A stretch of 64,000 nucleotides of DNA, from positions 124,001 through 188,000 of the forward strand of contig JAPMOS010000012.1 in the NCBI GenBank assembly GCA_027972325.1, in the 5' to 3' direction. The position numbers and the translations under genes were made by a program. This document shows, piece after piece, positions 1-11,937 of this stretch. Within the stretch, counting starts at the first letter, position 1, and each line of letters starts with the position of its first letter. Source of the DNA: Paratrimastix pyriformis (taxonomy: Eukaryota; Preaxostyla; Paratrimastigidae). The notes under the pieces were generated by a model, which saw only the letters and a list, made by a program, of their open reading frames with translations, had not been told where the DNA came from and searched no databases.

Positions 1-2119
1 GTGCCCCGGCCCGCAGCCCCCACCCCCAACACGGGCCTCTACCTGTACGCCCAGATGGCCCCGCCCGCCCCGACGCCCGCCCTGCCGGCCAGCCCCTCGC
101 CCCCCCTCACGCCCGCCCTGGCGACGCCCACCCCGCCGCTGACGGGCGGCACTCTGCCGCTGGTTCCCTCGGGGCTTGCCCAGCCCCCGGTGGCCGTGGC
201 GGCGGAGCTGGTCGCGGTGGGGATGGCCGGCAAGCGGCACCCCGAGGGCGCCGAGGAGGGCGAGGAGGCCGCCGAGGAGGAGGAGGAGGAGGAGGAGACC
301 ATCCTGCCCCCGGGGGCCGTGGCCCTGCCCGTCCCCCAGCGCCGCCCCCCGGCTCCTGCCGACGAGCTGCCACTCAGCGCCCCCCGCGGACCGGCCGTGC
401 CCATCTACGGGAAGCCCGCGACCGCTCCCGCCCAGCAGCCGCAGACCACCCCTCGGGTCCGCTTCGCCGAGGGGAGCAGCCCTGGCGGCACCAGCCCCGC
501 GGCGGCCCGGCCAAGCACCACGGCCGCTGCGGGGCCCCGGGTCAGCCCCCGGCACGCGACCGGGAGTCCCACTCGGCTGCGGCACCACCACCACCACCCC
601 GACCCGGCCCGGGCCGCCTCGGCACAGGCCCTCGACCCCGAGGCGAGCGCCCTCTTCGAGCGGCTCGAGCAGCAGCGCGAGTTGGCCCGCCGCAGGTGCG
701 CCGCCAACCCGGGGATGGCCACCGCCCAGGGCCAGGACGCCCCCGCCTACGGGCGACGGTCCGTCCTTCGGGGGGGGCATCGCCCCCCCGCCCCCATCAA
801 GGCACTCGAGGGCGGGATCATACAATGGCAGCGCCCACCACGTACTGATGATTGCCGTGCCCCTTCCATCACCCCGTCGTAGGTACGCCCCGCCTCCCCC
901 GACTCCACAGCGCCGCGCTGCCAGCCCCCGCGGGGGGGAGTCCGGCCCGGCTCTTCCAGGGACCCCAGGTCCCAGCGCCACGCTCCCCACGGGCGGTGCC
1001 CAGACCCCGAGCCTCGAGCAGCCCCTGTCGCCCACCTCGGCGCGCCGGCTGACCCCATCCCGGGCCCAGATCGAACAGGCCCAATTGGAGGCCCTCAAGA
1101 GGCAGGTCCGCTGCCGCCCCCGCCAGCCGGGGTGGGGCCTCCCACCGCCACCACCACGCCTGCCCCGCTCACCCTATGATGTGACTGCCCCCCTGTGGGG
1201 CGGCGCATATGCTGGCCAGGTTTGTTTGGCCTCGACCCGGTCGGCGCTGCAGTCGCGGGGCCGCTCACCCGGCCGCGCCTCGGCGCTCCTGCCCGCCACT
1301 CCCTCGCCCATCCCATCGCTCCCCGTCCCCCCTCAGCCCCCCAGTAGCGCCATGCCGGGCACCGCCCGCCCGCGACCCCCCGCAGCTTCATCCGGGGCCG
1401 GGTCCGGCAACAGGGCCACCACCGGGCCCATCATCCCGCCGCCACCGCCCCCGAGCGCGATCAGCCCCGTCTCGGCCTCGGCCTCCTCGACCACCAGCAC
1501 CCCGTGCCCCACCCTCAGTCCCCCCCTGGGCCCCGTGCTGCCCAGCCCCCGGGCGGTGAATCTGATCGAGGCCGATATGGTGCGCATCTACTGCGACCGG
1601 CCCATCACCACCCCCACGCCCACCCCGACCCCCCCGCCCGGCGGCGGGCGGCCCTTCATTCCGCCACTGCCCTTGGACCCGGCGGCCGGCGCGGGGACTG
1701 CCGCTGGTGGTGCCGGCACCCGGCCGCCCGCCCCGGCTCGGTGGACACCCTCGCTGCCTCCGGATGGGGAGGACGACGACGAGGCACCCGGGCCCGAGGA
1801 GGCGCCCCAGCCCGCCCTGCCGCCCCGACCTCCGCCGCCCAGTTCCCGTCGGCCCCGGCCACACGGGGGGGCCCGCTCGCCCCCGCTGCCGACCGCCCCG
1901 ACCCCGACCAGCCTCACACCCACGACCCCCATCCCGGGCTCGCTCACACCCCGAACCGTCTTGGGGAGGCCTGCTTCCCCCACCCCACCCCCACCCCCAG
2001 GACCACGCCACGCAACACCCCACGCGGCGGATCCTCCACTCCCCGCCTTGGTTAAGTCAGGGTGGCTAGTACCCCGGCTTTGCTCGCAGGCTTTCTTCTT
2101 GTACCATCATCTCGCTTGA
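1..2119 (+). CDS. Proline-rich low-complexity protein, 3' part (gene starts before the window)
   Basis: The frame is open from the first base, so the gene begins upstream; the GTG at base 1 is not taken as a start. Three exons fit: 1-758, 883-1105 and 1253 to a stop near 2119. Intron 759-882 starts GTCCGT and intron 1106-1252 starts GTCCGC; both joins keep the reading frame. The protein is dominated by Pro, Ala, Ser and Thr. It has an acidic Glu run near 270-300, a His run near 585-600, and two short charged, helix-like islands (ALFERLEQQRELARR near 640-700; RAQIEQAQLEALKRQ near 1060-1105). No catalytic domain is visible. Composition resembles the giant protein at 18745-29810, but I see no clear sequence homology. 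The exact stop is uncertain because frame use near 2000-2119 could include another intron. Function unknown. Confidence 0.55.
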
Positions 2120-2403
2120 CTCCAAAACCCATCCTTCCCCCCCAATGGGTCGTCCCGCCGGGCTTCAACGAGGAAAGCAAACCAACCTGTATCATTGCAT
2201 TTTTTAAAGTTAGCAACTCGGGACTGCCTGATCGGGTTGAGAAGTGTGTTGGAGTGGTAATTGGGGCGATAGTTTGAGGAAACTTGGTTAAACCGTTGTG
2301 AAAAAAAAAATCGTCTCGCGAGCTGACTTTGACCGAGCCAGTCAGTCTCAAACCCCAGGGTACATCTGACACATTGCACTTTCCATCTTTTGGGTCATTC
2401 ATT
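2120..2403. other. Intergenic region, likely promoter of the MIT-domain gene
   Basis: About 280 bp of clearly lower GC than its surroundings, with a run of ten A near 2301-2310. No ORF with support and no recognisable RNA. It probably holds the end of the upstream transcript and the promoter of the gene starting at 2404; no defined motif stands out. Confidence 0.4.
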
Positions 2404-3379
2404 ATGCAAGACGCCGTAACTCTTATGCAAACTGCGGAAATGATGGATCCTGCCCAAGCAGCACGCGCATACCAGCGGGCTCTCGATATTTTGCTGACCA
2501 TCCCTCCTGGGACCGCAAATGAGGAGGAAATCAACCGGTTGGTGCGGCTGTGCGTTGAGAGGCGGACTGCACTGCAGGCGTCCATCGTTCCCCCGCCAAC
2601 AGCAACTGCTCTTGTGGCGACTTCTGGTCCGACGGCTCCTTCTCAACAGGCGACCGTTGTTTTGGTCCGTCTTGTTGTTCCAGTCTCCCTTTATTTGCTG
2701 TCAGGGACAACTTGCTCGCGAGGTCGGGACAGGAGTGGTTGCTGCTGCCACGACCGCTGCTGCTCTGGACAAAGAATATCATCTGACCGATCAAGCGGCC
2801 CGGGCCATTGCCACGGGTGGCCAGGTTGCACTGGATACTCTCCATGCCGCAAAGAAAATTGATGATCAGCTGCAGATCCATCAAGCCATCGGGAGTGCTG
2901 CCAAGACTGTCGCCACAGCTACCGTCCAGGCCGCTCGGGGGGCTGTCGAGGTCTGCTTCGTGGGCGGAAAACATCCCCCTTGATTGTTTTATTCAGATTG
3001 CTCGGCAACACAACTTGGCTCAGCACGTCGGCGAGGCTGCGGTTGCTGTGGGCCAAGGTCAGTCCGGTCTCTGTTTCTGGTGGCTGTCATCTCTTTAGTG
3101 GCGGTCCAAGCCGGTCGCGGCATCGCAAAGGGAGTTGAAAAGGCCGTGGCGTTTGAGCAACAACACCACGCCATCCAAACGGCTGCCAACATGGGTGTGA
3201 GCGCCGTTGTTGGCGGAGCGAAACTGGTCGGGGCTGCCGCCAGCGGAGCGGCGCGTCTTTTGCGGGGTGTTGCCTCCACTTCGGCCACCATTACCATTTC
3301 CACACCCACAATTGCTGTCTCAGTTCCCCTCGCAACCTCCACATCCAGCAACCCTCCCGCCCCCGAGAAACGGGATTAG
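2404..3379 (+). CDS. MIT-domain protein with Ala-rich senescence/BPA1-like repeats
   Basis: Four exons join cleanly: 2404-2664, 2705-2950, 2997-3057 and 3099-3379, giving 282 residues. Donors are GTCCGT, GTCTGC and GTCAGT; introns are 40, 46 and 41 bp. The N-terminus (AVTLMQTAEMMDPAQAA, then AYQRALDILLTI) looks like an MIT three-helix domain, as in spartin and VPS4, which bind ESCRT-III tails. The rest is a set of amphipathic Ala/Gly/Val helices with recurring spacers such as YHLTDQAARAIATG and LQIHQAIGSAAKTV. These recall the repeats of plant BPA1-like and senescence-domain proteins. The tail is Ser/Thr/Pro-rich and ends EKRD. Spartin also combines MIT with a senescence domain and works on lipid droplets and endosomes, so a membrane-associated role is inferred. 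The ATG at 2404 starts the MIT helix; the upstream in-frame stretch has no ATG. Confidence 0.72.
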
Positions 3380-3539
3380 GGTCGTTTGTGTTCGCTCCCT
3401 CCCATCCCCTCCCTCAATTGTTTGGGATTTTGCGCATACCTGATCTTTTGCGGACCAATTAAACACATTTTTGCTTCCCGGTGGTTTTGAGGGGGTGAAA
3501 TATGACTATGCCGGTCTCGCCCTGTGGCTGATAGACGGG

Positions 3540-5034
3540 ATGACCTCAAGGGACGAAGGAGGGAGCGGTCGTCTTCCTCATCCATTCTTTTATCCGAATG
3601 TCATTGATTCTTGGAATGCCCGTGATTATTCGTGGATCTGCGGGGAGACCCTTCTCCTCAGGATCTATGATGGTCTCGACCGGTGTCACGGAGGGGACTG
3701 TGCCCCTTTCCTGGAACGATTCGAGAGTTATCTTGCTCAGTTCAAGGACCGTGGGATGAATGTGTCGGTTGTCTTTTTGGGCCAAAAAATTCTGTCATTG
3801 TCGGTGATCTCACCAATGGTGGTCCTCATGCGGCAGCTCCTTCCTCTCCGATACCCGGAGTTTGTGCTGACCATGAACAGTATGGATGAATTCCGACGTC
3901 ACCTCGAAAGTCGTCGCCCTTCTGTATGGTTTTTCCCCGGGGATCCACAAACCGCGAAAAGCGATTACCTTGCCCAATACGTCTGCCTGGAGACCAATGT
4001 TCCCGTCGTTTGCGGGATCGCCTTCAAGGGAACGGCATGCGGGGGCTTTGTGTCGACCCCATCCGGCGGGGGAGGGGGTCTCCGGCTTCGCGGCATGGTC
4101 GAGATTGGGTACTTCGGCCGGCCGGAGGTCCCGGCCCTTGAGTCGCTGACGCTTGGGCCTTCTCTCGCTGCTGCGGCCCAGCTCCCCGCAGACCCGGCTG
4201 CGCTGCGCATCGAACTCATCCTCCGAGCCTTGGCGGCCAACAGCATGGCCCAGCCCCCGACGGCGGCTACCGCCCTCCTGAACGGGCTGCTGCTCATCTC
4301 TGCGATCGTGCAGCCTGCCCTGCACCTGGAGGCCCGCTGCTTGGGGCTTGGCACCCCACCCACCCATGTCCGTCTGCATTTCTTCTTTCCTGGAGCGACA
4401 CCCTGTGTTTGTGTGGGCTGCCCCTTCCAGGAGACTCCTACATGCCGCTTCTTCGTCGAGGTCACGCGCCACTTGGTGCTTCAGGTTTGTCTGCCCGCCA
4501 TCTCCGCCCACTCACTGCTGACTCGCCGCCCTCACTTCCTCTCAGCTGGTGCCGCTGACAGGCCCCGTCCCGGACCCGAAGTTCGCAGCCGCCTGTCGAT
4601 GCGCCGCCTTCGCGGATCTCCTCAGCGGGCGCCTGTTCCATGCCTTCTGCGGCCTCTTCGTGAGACACCTTGCGCTCCGGCCTCCATCTGCAGACCCGCT
4701 CGTCCTCCTGTCCGGGTTTTGTCGTGAGGTGTTGAGCCTGGAGCCCCCGGCCTCGTTGGAGCGTGTTGTGGCCGTGCCTGCCGGGGGTCGCCCAGGAGAG
4801 GGCCTGAAGCTCCTCGGCTCGCCACCAGTCTCAAGCGAAGAACTTCACACAGACCGCGGCGACCAGGAGGAAGGCGTGCAGCCCCTCATCCGAGTCATCC
4901 ATCCCCTGGTTGCGATCTTCCTGAAGGGTCGGTTAATCCCATTCCCCATCTCCCTCTCTCCCTCCTCCCCCCTCTCCCTCCCCCTCCGCCGTCTCCCCCC
5001 CGTGACAAGAAACCTTCTTTGAACAACCCTCAAT

Positions 5035-5074
<40 letters not shown>

Positions 5075-8000
5075 CGCACACAGACCACTTTGAAGACGTT
5101 CCAACCTGCTTCGCCCCAATTGCGCAGTTGCCCGTCGTCCCTTACCTCCACTTCGGGTCATTCATCCCGCTCCGAGGCAGGGTCTGCATCCCCCCCCCCC
5201 CCCCCACACACACACACACACGGGTGCAGTGACATTCGTGGTGTCTCTTCGACCTCTCTATTTTTTTTTTGTTTTCCCGGGTGTCTCCCTGTCTGACACC
5301 CATCCACACACACACCTCTCTGGTTTTTGTTTTATTCTCCCGTTCCTTCGTTCCTTCTTTACACGACACCGCTCCGCCTGCCCAAACCGGGAGGGTGGGC
5401 TCATGGTCCAGGAGCATGGCTCAACGTCACACACTTCTATGCCCTTACAGCCCTTCGCGAGCGCGCCGAGAGAGGAGAAGGCCGCCTCCCAGTTTGCGCT
5501 GCAGCTGGAAGGGTACGCCAAGACCATGACCCACCTCGTCACGGGCCTGGTCACCGTCCAGGCCGGCTCGGCCGCGTCCGTCGCCTTTTCCTTCGCCCCC
5601 CCCCCCCCATCCCCTTCGTACGCCCCTCTACTTCTCGCAACGGCAGCCTGTTCCTCCAACCTCCTCCCCCCCTTGTAGGCGCCCCGACGGCGAGGGGGCG
5701 ATCGCATCGGCTGCCGACCGGACCTTCAAGTCGCTCGTGTTGACCATCGAGAACCGGGTGGCCCCCCTGGAGGAGGCCCTGAGGGGTATCCTGGCCCTGG
5801 GCCGGCAGTTCCTCAAGAAGTACGCCTTCGAGCCGGCCCTGGAGGCCCCCACCCAGCAGCACCTGGCGGCCTTCTTCGGCATCGACCATCACATCAGCCT
5901 CAAAGAGGACACTCCCAGGGTCCGCCCAGCCGCCCGAGGCATCGCTGCACATCGTCACCTTCGATCCCCTGGCCTCTTGCACTGCAGGTGGGCATCTTCG
6001 AGGAGGCGGTTCCCATCCTGCGGGATGTTGCCAAAGTCCTCTACCCGACCCTGGAGGCCTTCGGGGCCCGGTTCCGCCAGGCCGACCGGAGGGCCCAGCG
6101 CACCCAACAGAACCTCTGCGACCGGCTGGTGGCCCTCTGCGAGCGCTTCGAGCGGACCATGGCCCTCGTCTGGTGGGCCGAGGCCGAGTGCTGCCGGCGG
6201 AGCAACCCGACCTGGTCCCACCCCAGTCGGGCCCCCCGAGCCGACCTGCTGCGGGCCTGGCGGGCCTCCCAGGAGGCCCTGGCCTTCCGGGCCTTCTACG
6301 GCCAGAAGGCTACCCAGGAGCACGACACGCGCTTCCGGGTGGGCGTCCCCGTGCCCGACATGGCCGCCCAGTGGGCCCCCCTGCTGGCCCGCTTCGCCCA
6401 GCTGGCGGCCATACTGCCGGTCTCCCTGGCCGCCGTCGCCACGTCGCCCTCGAGCAGCCCCTCGCCCCTTGGGCAACCTGATGGCGGGACTTCTCCGTCA
6501 CCGGCCCGGCCCTCACCCGCCCCGACGACCAGTTCGGGCAGTGAGCGTAGCCCCCCCTCGGCCGCCCCCCCGACGGAAGCTTCGGCTTCGGGCTCCCCCT
6601 CCCCTGCGGCAGGTCTTCCGGGAGACCAGCCGGAGGACCCCCTGGAGCTGGTCGTGTCGGAGGTTGTGCCCCCGCGGAACCTGCTGCCCGTCTCGCGGGC
6701 CGAGGAGGCCCTCCGGAACGGCGTGACCCCGGCCTGCTCCCGGCTGACGTTCACCCCCGAGCCGTGGCAGCGCCAGGTCATGGACGGGATCGGGGCCGAG
6801 GAGAGCATCCTCTGCGTGACCCCGACCAGCTCCGGGAAGACCTTCATCGCCATGCAGGTGGTCGAGAAGGTCCTCCGCGAGTCCACCGACGGGGTGGTGG
6901 TCTTCGTGGCCCCCCAGAAGGCCCTCCTCAACCAGGTCCGCACTCGCCCTCTGTCTCCACCCTTACCACCGGACGACACTTTTGTTGACGTCGTGGTCCG
7001 GGTGTGGTGGCGGGCGATACCCCCAGACCTACTGCGAGCTCTCCCGGCGCTTCGACCTGGTTGGCTCGGCGAGCCCCATGCTGGGCATGTTCACGGCCGA
7101 CGTCAAGATCGCAGTCACAACATGCAGGGTCGGCACCCATCCCGCATCTCCCCCTCCTCCTCGCTCGCTCACTCGCTCACTCCGGTTCCACTGGCTCGTC
7201 TCCCGCTCTGCCTGCGCAGGTCCTTGTGACGGTGCCCGCCTGTCTGGACATCCTCATGATGTCCCAGCTGGCGCCCTGGCAGAAGCGGCTGCGGTATGTG
7301 GTGCTGGACGAGATCCACTACATGAGCGAGTCCGAGGACGCCAACTGGGAGATGAACCTGCTCATGCTGCCCTGCCCCTTCCTGGCCCTCTCGGCCACGG
7401 TCGGCAACGCGGAGCAGTTCCGGGCCTGGCTCGAGCTGGCCCGCAGGCGCCCCGTGCGGCTCATCCAGAACAACGAGCGGCCCGTGCCCCTCGAGTTCTT
7501 CTTCTACGGGAGCCGCCGCGCCGGCGACGCCACACCCCAGCCGAGCCAGCAGCCGAGGCCCGCGGGCCGGCAGGAGGCCGATGAGGAGGGGGAGCAGTCG
7601 GGCGACGAGACGACCGGCCCGGACGATTCGCCCGAGGGGGCGCCGGACGATGAGCACGACGGTGCGGGCGGTGGTGCGGGCGGTGGTGCGGGCGATGGTG
7701 CGGGCGATGGTGCGGGCGATGGTGCGGGCGATGGCGGCGATGATGCCGATGCGCCTGGCGACGATGCGTCCGAGACAGACTTCCAGGAGGCGGCCCTCGC
7801 CTCCCGGCAGCGCCATGAAAGCCAGGTGGGCCGCTTCGCCATGATGGGGGCTTCGGGACGCTACGAGGGGGTCCTGGTCGACGTCAACCCCCTGGCCGCG
7901 TGCCACTGCGAGTACGCCCTGGATCCGGCCGAGGTGGACAAGGTCGGCTCCATCATCACCCTCCCCTACCCCACCCGCCTCATTTGCTCGTTCGTGTGTT

Positions 8001-11000
8001 TTGCCGGACCCGCAGGTGGCCGTCTTCTCCCCGCGGCACTTGTTGGCCCTCCGCCGGGCGGCCCGGGCCTTCGAGCTGCCCATCTTCGACGGGATCGACC
8101 TGGACGTCGCCAGTCCGCCGCCACCCTCATCGCCTATTATTTGCCCTTGCCATGCGCTCTGCCCTCTCTGATTCCGATGGGGGCCTCCGTGGGGTGGCCG
8201 GCAGGCCTGGTCGACGCGGCGCGGTGCCGGGAGATCTCGCGGCGGGTCCGCGACCGGTGCGTCGAGCTGGCCCGCCAGCCGGCCACCAACGGGCCCATGA
8301 CCCGCCTCTGCCAGGCCCTGCAGAGCCCGCTGGACGAGGCCCGCCAATCGATGGCCACCGCCTTTGCCCAGGAGCGGACCCCCGGGGGCGACGGGGCGGC
8401 GCTCAGCTACGGGTCCGCCGGGTTTTTCCTGTCCCAGTTCATGCCCCTGGTGGCGGCCCTGCACAAGCGCAACTGGCTGCCCACGGTGGCCTTCCACTTC
8501 GACCGGGCCGGGTGCCACGACATGGTCAAGGCCATCGCCCGGGCCCTGGCCACCCACCCCGAGCGGATGGGCCTCCGCAAGGAGTGCCTCCTCTGGTCCT
8601 CCACGGCTGAGATGGCCGCCGCCCAGGCCGAGATCGCACGCTCAATCACCATCCTCAGGGTCCGTTCCTCCGCGGCTGCCGGGGGGCGGGGGGGGAGGGG
8701 GAGGAGGAGGAGGGGGAGGAGGATGGAAGGCGGTGTTTGTTTGTTCGCCTTGATTTCGCTGCTGGGTGGGCCTGGGGGCAGAGAAACCCGGAGGTCGACC
8801 CGGAGCTGCTGAAGATCATGCGGCTCGGCCTGGCCGTCCACCACGCCCACACCTGCTACGAGTACCAGAAGGAGGTCCGCCCCCTGTCTCCTCCCCCACC
8901 GCCGGCACTCCCGCTCCTCCTCCCGCTTCCCCTCCCTCAGGTGGAGCGCCTCTTCCGGCTGCGGTACCTGCGGGTCGTGGCCGCGACGAGCACCCTCGCG
9001 CTGGGCGTCCACATGCCCTGCCGCACCGTCGTCCTGGTGGGCAGCAGCGTCTACCTGAACTCGACCATGTTCCGCCAGGTCTGCCCCACGGCCCATCTGG
9101 TGCCCGTCCCACAAAGGCGCATCGTGATGATGGCCATCGCTGGGGTGTGACCCCGGGCTGCAGTGCTGCGGCCGCTCGGGTCGTCGTGGCTTCGACAACG
9201 TCGGCCGGGTGGTCGTCTTCGGCATGGAGAAGGTCGGTCAAGCCCCCTCCCCCCTCCCCCCTCCCCGCAGACGCACACGCAGACATCCTCTGATGTCCAA
9301 CTCTTGCGGGGCGTGTCCTCCACAGGAGCGCATGGTGCGCCTCTTCCAGTCGGAGGACACTCACCTGGCCCCTGCCCGGGGCCTGGCCAGCATGACCTGC
9401 CTCCGCCTCATGCGCTACGTCAACGACTCCCTCGATGTCCGCCCCCCCACACACACACACACATACAGACGCATGCACATGCACATCTCTGGCTGCCGCT
9501 CTCCCCTCCCAGGGCGGTGATGCCCAATGGGCCCTGACGACTGCCCTGCGAGTGCTCAACCAGCCACTCTACGAGGGCACCTACCGGTCCGAGGGCAACG
9601 CGGCCCAGCGGTACCACCACTTCCGCTTCACCCTCGAGCTGCTCGCCCGCCAGGGCCTCATCGATGACCAGGGCAACTGCGTGGGCCGCTCCCGTCCGTC
9701 TCCTCGGCACCCGCTTCGCCCCCGCCCCCCTTCCGGCTCTTGTCCCACCCTCGTTGTCTGTTGTCTCTCCGCTCTGCTGCGCTGGTCGTCGGCTGGGCAG
9801 TGCTGGTGGAGCGGCTGCACTTCCGGCGGGAGACACTCTTCTTCGCGTACCTCCTCGACCGGGGCCTCATCCACCAGGCCCTCCACACCGCCCAGGGCGA
9901 CCGGCGCAAGGCCCTCCTGGCCATCATCGCGTCCATCTTCCTCCGGTCGGCGCCCCTCTTCGCTCCTCCCTCCTCCCTCCCTCCTCCCTCTCCTCCCTCC
10001 TCCCTCCTCCTCCCTCCCTCCCTCCCTCCTCCCGAGTCGGATCGTTTCGTTTCCTCGCCCCTCCCAGACAACCCGTCTGCAAGTCGGACGGCGACACCGG
10101 GGTTATTCTGCCAGCGCCGCCGCAGCCCATCCAAGAGGCCGCCAAGCAGTACGGCCAGATGGTCTTCGAGGTCATGTCCCAGTACCTGCGCGCCTACTGC
10201 CGCAGCTACCCCGATCAAGTCCGCTCCCCCTTCCCCCCTTCCCCCCTTCTCCCATGACATGGTTTTTTGGGGGGCTACCAGGTCTCCGACGACACGCTGC
10301 CCTCAGCCGCCAGCGGGTGGACGAGCCGCGGCCCGAAGTGGCCCCCGGAGGCCCGCCTGCAGCAAGCGTTCCCCGCCCGGTGCGAGGTGGTGAGCACCTT
10401 CGCGGCCGTGGGCGGCGTCCCGGACCGCTTCGCGAGCCTGCCCGAGCTGCTGGCTCTGAAGAAGCGCTCCATCATGCTCGACGAGATCCTGCTGCCCGAG
10501 GTGCCCGACTTCGGGGCGCCGGTCTCCGCGTACGCGGTGGACTTCTACCAGAACCCCGACTACGAAGCCCTCTGCGCCCGGCACAACATCCCCTCCCAGA
10601 CGGCAGGTATGCGGATGGTCCAGGTCCGCGCGGGGTGGCGGTGGCGATGGGGGTGGGGTGGGGTGGGGGGTGGGGGTGGGGAGTCCTGGCGCTGATGACT
10701 GGTTCTGCCCCCGTTCACAGGACATGTCACGACTGTTGCGCAAGATTTCCGGCGCCCTGCAAGACGAGTTCCTGCAAAATATGACCGAGGATGAGAAGTG
10801 CGAGGCTCTTGCAGAGGATGCAGCCCGGATGGCCCCGTACCCGGCTAATCCCACCCGCGCGTATAGCCGCTATTCTGCGTCTGTCTCACCCCAATGTTCT
10901 CCTGCGGGGGGGGGGGGGGACTCTTTCCATTTTCATGGATGGATGATGTGGTTGATGTGGGGCTCTTCGATCGGTAGCACCGCGGATCCTGTTGTGTGCG

Positions 11001-11140
11001 TGGCTCGTGAACTGGCCAACGTATTTGCGGCCCGCGCCGATCCGGAGGAAGAGATCGCTCGACGGGAGATGTTCCACGCGCGAGATAAGGCGCGCAAGCA
11101 GGCGAGGATCAGGAGGATGGCGCGACTGGATCGAGAATGA
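3540..11140 (+). CDS. DDX60/Ski2-like DExH-box RNA helicase
   Basis: A long multi-exon gene. Exon 1 is 3540-4484 (PIN-like N-terminus with IDG-type and GETLLLRIYDG strands), exon 2 4546-4927, exon 3 5084-5181; later boundaries are approximate. Helicase motifs are clear. Q/I region: FTPEPWQRQVMDG then VTPTSSGKTF (near 6755-6850). Ia: VVVFVAPQKALLNQ, ending at a GTCCGC donor near 6935. II: VLDEIHYM near 7305. III: LALSAT near 7385. The second RecA half has YLRVVAATSTLALGVHMPC near 8965-9020. Motif VI is split by an intron and reads RQ-CCGRSGRRGFDNVGR. The C-terminal DDX60-type helical region follows (YHHFRFTLELLARQGLI near 9610-9660; LLEYALDFY-like YAVDFYQNPDYEAL near 10530). Human DDX60 is an interferon-linked cytosolic helicase of the Ski2 family; here an RNA surveillance role is inferred. 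Start chosen at the ATG at 3540; the frame is open further up but has no ATG. A Gly/Asp repeat sits between motifs III and IV. The stop is at 11138-11140. Confidence 0.85.
5039..5076. repeat. (CA)n microsatellite in a helicase-gene intron
   Basis: CA dinucleotide tract between exons ending at 4927 and starting at 5084. The next intron (from 5182) holds a C-run at about 5190-5206 followed by another CA tract to about 5221. Confidence 0.85.
7664..7738 (+). repeat. 12-bp coding repeat giving Gly-Ala-Gly-Gly/Asp units
   Basis: About six units of a GGTGCGGGCGRT-type 12-mer lie in frame in the helicase gene and encode GAGG/GAGD units. They are flanked by Asp/Glu-rich sequence between helicase motif III and the second RecA domain. 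It reads as a flexible acidic insertion. Confidence 0.8.
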
Positions 11141-11628
11141 ACAACGCTCTGCCGCTCCAGAGTGAACACATGCTGCTGCGTGGTGAGTGGGTTGGCGAGC
11201 CAAAAAAGCGACAGACTGGAAGGTTCAGCAAGCGTGAGGCCTTGAGACACCGGGCGACCGGGCCTCTGGAAGAGTCGTGCTTACAGAGAGAGACATGCTG
11301 TGTATTTGCTAGTTACATCTTTCCGCAGGCTGCGGAGGAAGCAGTACTATTGAGTGGGTGATCAGTTCAGTTCTCTTTTGATTTTCTCTGGTCTCATTGC
11401 CTTTTCAATGTTGCATCCATCTGTCGTGAGGCTCCAAACTCAGGCCGAAGAAGGGAAACCCATCACCTTTCTTGCATGTTCCTGGTCACGTCGACCGGAG
11501 GGAGGCTCACACGCCCGGTCGAATCCCCCATCCGCCGGCTTCAGTATTCGTACCTGGTCTGATATGCCACCTGCGTTCCCAGATGACACACATGTTCTCC
11601 TCAGCAAACAGAGACGAGTATACTACAA
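11141..11628. other. Lower-GC intergenic region after the helicase gene
   Basis: About 490 bp with GC well below the neighbours. Open frames exist on the plus strand (for example from 11354) but their composition and lack of any recognisable motif do not support a gene. Likely 3' flank of the helicase gene and 5' flank of the small Cys-rich ORF. Confidence 0.35.
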
Positions 11629-11937
11629 ATGGAACCGGCCACTAATTGCGATCGATTCCCCTACAATTTCTGTGACGCCCCGAACTGCCCTTGCCCCTCG
11701 TGCGCTCAAGCTACCAAGGAGTCACGGGTCAGCGTTTCTGTTTTGGTTCCTCATCAGAGTTCACCCGAACGCCTGCAGGTCCCTGTCTGCCGTGGGCATG
11801 CAGCGTGCCCCTGTGAGGGGCATTGCGCATGCAAAACCTACGACTGTCAAGCACCAGTTCGGAGCTGCAGGTTTTGCACAGAGAAAGGCGCGGAATGCAG
11901 CCCGATGCTCTGCTGCTGTACAGGGCACGCCATGTAG
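11629..11937 (+). CDS. Small cysteine-rich protein, possible metal-binding
   Basis: The plus-strand ORF opens MEPATNCD and is strikingly rich in cysteine, with runs such as CDAPNCPCPSC, CPCEGHCACKTYDC and LCCCTGH. A 51 bp segment at 11728-11778 starts GTCAGC and ends CTGCAG, so it fits the donor pattern of this genome. Removing it leaves 85 residues and deletes a stretch almost free of Cys; keeping it leaves 102 residues, because the segment is a multiple of three without a stop. Cys density and CxC pairs resemble metallothioneins or zinc-binding peptides, but no family is recognised. It stands alone between the helicase and kinase genes. It may be a chance ORF, though GC-rich shadows elsewhere are not Cys-biased in this way. 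Confidence 0.35.
   Translation: MEPATNCDRFPYNFCDAPNCPCPSCAQATKESRVSVSVLVPHQSSPERLQVPVCRGHAACPCEGHCACKTYDCQAPVRSCRFCTEKGAECSPMLCCCTGHAM

Noticed and set aside
580-605. His-tag or vector remnant
   Set aside because: The His run lies in a long native Pro-rich frame with no vector sequence around it.
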